DNA of 64,000 nt. Source: J095 sp964517605. Lineage in GTDB: Bacteria > Chloroflexota > Anaerolineae > 4572-78 > J111. Shown here in pieces: positions 62,601 to 64,000 of the stretch (position 1 is the first letter of the stretch; the number at the start of each line of letters is the position of its first letter). The position numbers were made by a program, and so were the translations under genes. The notes beneath the pieces were generated by a model. It was not told the DNA's origin. It ran no database searches and saw only the letters and a program-made list of their open reading frames with translations. The stretch is from contig CAZFCE010000006.1 in NCBI GenBank assembly GCA_964517605.1, positions 124,001 through 188,000 of the forward strand, written 5' to 3'.

Positions 62601-64000
62601 GGCATGGCAATCCTGGCCATAAGTGATTATTTGGGCCAAATTCCCGGCGCCGTCTGCCTTAACTGTTGTGGTGAGGGGCATCGCCTGCCCAGGGCTGACC
62701 GTATCACTAACCGTAGCCGTCACCGTAACCACAGCCCTCTGCCCTGGTGATAGTGTTCCCAATCGGCAGGTGACGGTGTTAGGATCGCCGGTAGCGACAA
62801 CTGCGCAATTACCCGTTGAGGAACCAATGCCGGTGATCCGCTGCCAGGTGCCCAGAGTGGTGGTGAGTACGGTATTAGCAGCCTGGTTACTGCCAACACT
62901 GGTGATAACAATGGTTGAGGTCAGGTTTTGGTCAGGGTTCAAGAAATGGTCGGAGAGTTGTTGGCTCAAATCCAAACCGGGGCCGGTTATTTCGTCTGCG
63001 CCAAGATCATTCCCCTGGCCCATTGGCCGCCGCTGACCGTCTATATCTTCTTTAACTCCTATATCACCGGCAGCATCGCGGGCCGGTGAAACAGAGGTTA
63101 GGTGGTAAGGCTGAGCGCAATCTGCGCCGGCGCACGTAAAGCCCGGGTCAACCCAAAGGTTTTTGCCACCGGTGATGACCACACCCCTGGCCCAAAGCCC
63201 TTCATCCGGCGACTCGCTCACACCCCAATCCGTGCCATTGGCCCACTCGCCAGCGCCCCATAAGGTGTTTTCCAGCTTAACTTTGCCACGTGGTGTTACC
63301 GTAATACCCATGGTATGACTCACCAGGATGGTGTTGACCATCTCGACATAGCTGTTGTACATGGATTTAGAGTCATAGTGATAGGTCACATACACCCCAC
63401 TACCATCCCCGCTGTGATTACGGGCGATGGTGGTGTGCAGCAAGCGGGGGGTAGAACCCTCAATCCACAAGCCACCACCGCCGACATCTGCCCGGTTGTC
63501 AACAATGAGGGTGTTGCTAAACGTCGGTTCACCGTAAAGCATGCTCACCCCACCCCCACCTCCCAAAGCCGTATTCTCGCTAATAACCGTACCGTTAAAG
63601 GCGGGTGCACCGCCCCAAACATATATGCCCCCACCGTATCCGGCCTGATTGTGGGTCAAAAGATTCCAATCAAGCCGCGCATTGCTCCAGTCTAAAAGCG
63701 CTCCGCCACCACTACCTTCGGCGATATTGGCCTGGATAACATTTTTGTTCAGCAACGCATTACTGGTATAAAGATAAACACCCCCGCCTCCAGCCAGAGC
63801 GTTATTAGCTTCAATGGTATTATCACTCAACGTGGCCGAACTTTCGGTCAGGTAAAATCCACCCCCTTCATTGGCCATATTGGTAATAACGCGATTGCTC
63901 TGAATCGTGGCGTTGCTTTGTTGCAAATGAACCCCACCCCCTCGTTCGGATGCCATATTGTGGGTGATTGTGTTCCCAGTTAACCTGACCTGGCTTAACC
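59658..64000 (-). CDS. giant beta-helix / DUF11-like surface protein, N-terminus beyond the window
   Basis: The open frame runs through the window edge at 64000, so only the C-terminal part of roughly 1446 aa is seen. It has two tandem units, each made of a right-handed beta-helix (repeated GGGI/GGGL and NTI ladders), an ALID/QPL-type strand region, a DUF11-like adhesion repeat (GQRxVVTVTATV, GQRITATLIV), and a YGQDCHxRLxxxP...VQAAVDAAQPGDWVKVAG motif that starts the next helix. A third beta-helix forms the end, which finishes PRPQGRGYDIGADEVK. There is no membrane or sorting motif at the C-terminus, unlike the proteins at the other end of the window. It is probably secreted or cell-surface bound through its missing N-terminus. 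Confidence 0.85.
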   Translation of the reverse strand, partial: LSQVRLTGNTITHNMASERGGGVHLQQSNATIQSNRVITNMANEGGGFYLTESSATLSDNTIEANNALAGGGGVYLYTSNALLNKNVIQANIAEGSGGGALLDWSNARLDWNLLTHNQAGYGGGIYVWGGAPAFNGTVISENTALGGGGGVSMLYGEPTFSNTLIVDNRADVGGGGLWIEGSTPRLLHTTIARNHSGDGSGVYVTYHYDSKSMYNSYVEMVNTILVSHTMGITVTPRGKVKLENTLWGAGEWANGTDWGVSESPDEGLWARGVVITGGKNLWVDPGFTCAGADCAQPYHLTSVSPARDAAGDIGVKEDIDGQRRPMGQGNDLGADEITGPGLDLSQQLSDHFLNPDQNLTSTIVITSVGSNQAANTVLTTTLGTWQRITGIGSSTGNCAVVATGDPNTVTCRLGTLSPGQRAVVTVTATVSDTVSPGQAMPLTTTVKADGAGNLAQIITYGQDCHARLNNNPLEYTTVQAAVDAAQPGDWVKVAGFCAGANKRNEISAQVYLDKHLTLQGGYTQTHWLTSDPGRYPTTLDALGLGGVLYVGGKITPTIDGFYITGGRATYGGGVNLAYDSLTTLRRNTIIGNSADYGGGVAANWSQAWLVNNIIAANQARTTGSGLYIIDSKVDMRQTTIAQNTGGDVSGLYIGYGATWGLRGSDVTMKNTILVSHTVGITLGVGHKMPVMEATLWGNDSAVNKIEGGYGDDNTLGTLNRQGNPAFVAPERGDYHLARASAARDTGVDAGVKDDRDGHPRPVGAGYDLGAFEYPGLGLDIAQWSSDHSINPGQVFTYTTIITSIGNTAVGAILTHTLDAGQQPVAAATSVGKCAIASGEVTCRIETLNNGQRITATLIVQAAATVKVGQEMTHTTTVAALDAIQRVRTNTYGQDCHVRLDDTPNSGAEYPNIQAAVDVARPGDLLKVAGICVGARERYGTYQQIYLDKSVTLQGGYSFGRWAAPDPTNFPTTLDALGQGRVFYITGTPTVRPTITGFRITGSGAVEMGGGMYIISATAVVSNNQVFGNRATNGGGIYLADSAAILRGNTVFTNVADFGGGIYADNSKAILTGNQVMSNTATNGGGGIKLQDSPAILTENRVISNTAKVYGGGLDLWASDATLSGNIIADNAAVGSVASYGGGLHFFKSLVTLTENLVIANTAGESGGGLGLWESQATLTGNTITTNTAVLGGGVMLDESAAVLERNLIAANGVSYKGGGIYADNSKVILTHNTLTANQARVTGGGLSLDMFSPATVNGNTISFNSSDWGGGMGLDDNSTVWIINSIIANNQSRGGGSALYLTRSSANLVHTTVAHNTGGDGSGISLNKYGVGVSFVVITNTIMVSHAVGIKVTENCTATLNGVLWGYDPQANQKETDGLGTVINGQNNIQGDPGFSCTGDTCATLYHLGSASAARDAGVETNVTVDIDGDPRPQGRGYDIGADEVK

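Overview
The window looks like a chromosomal segment of a Chloroflexota bacterium, probably Anaerolineae-like. This is inferred from the very large secreted beta-rich proteins with CSLREAI-type, DUF11-like and FG-GAP modules, and from C-termini ending in short 'YLPIIFKG' or 'YFPVIYRD' motifs that are typical of that phylum. The DNA is moderately GC-rich. No rRNA or taxonomic marker gene is present, so the assignment is an inference.

Region 1 (1-19.9 kb) is a surface-protein region. It holds a small exported protein, a short receiver-like protein, a 1007-aa secreted beta-helix protein and a giant 5224-aa membrane-anchored protein. A strong bidirectional terminator closes it at 19.9 kb. Region 2 (19.9-25.7 kb) is a minus-strand operon: a phosphofructokinase-fold protein with altered catalytic motifs, two MacB/LolD-type ABC ATPases flanking one FtsX/MacB-type permease, and a small membrane protein. 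Region 3 (25.8-30.2 kb) looks like a border of transferred DNA. It has a possible integrase remnant, tRNA-Arg(UCG), a structured noncoding tract, an HTH regulator with an operator-like site, four unassigned small genes, and a plasmid-type partition module. That module is a ParM/StbA-like actin, a ribbon-helix-helix protein and three clusters of one recurring motif (core TTTTTGCCGGAACA).

Region 4 (30.2-57.5 kb) is a dense defence island, all on the minus strand. In transcription order it contains: a four-gene methyltransferase system (SNF2 helicase with DUF3883, DUF1156 adenine methylase, DUF499 ATPase, PLD-helicase); a three-gene Shango system (TerB-domain protein, ATPase, helicase); a complete type I Wadjet operon jetABCD; and an AbiE-like nucleotidyltransferase pair whose toxin motif has lost one catalytic acid. 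Three broken pieces sit at the seams: the C-terminus of a type III-like methylase, the N-terminus of an Hsp90/sacsin-type ATPase, and a 21-codon coupled micro-ORF. They suggest that the island has gained and lost cassettes.

Region 5 (57.7-64 kb) has a secreted staphylococcal-nuclease-like lipoprotein with a one-base frameshift in its signal peptide, translationally coupled to a pentapeptide-repeat protein. Beyond it is the C-terminal part of another giant beta-helix/DUF11 surface protein that runs off the window.

The most noteworthy points are the DUF1156/DUF499/PLD-helicase/SNF2 cassette, which matches no complete named system I know; the partition locus with its centromere-like repeats, close to an anti-plasmid Wadjet system; and the uncharacterised small-gene cluster between the tRNA and the partition genes.
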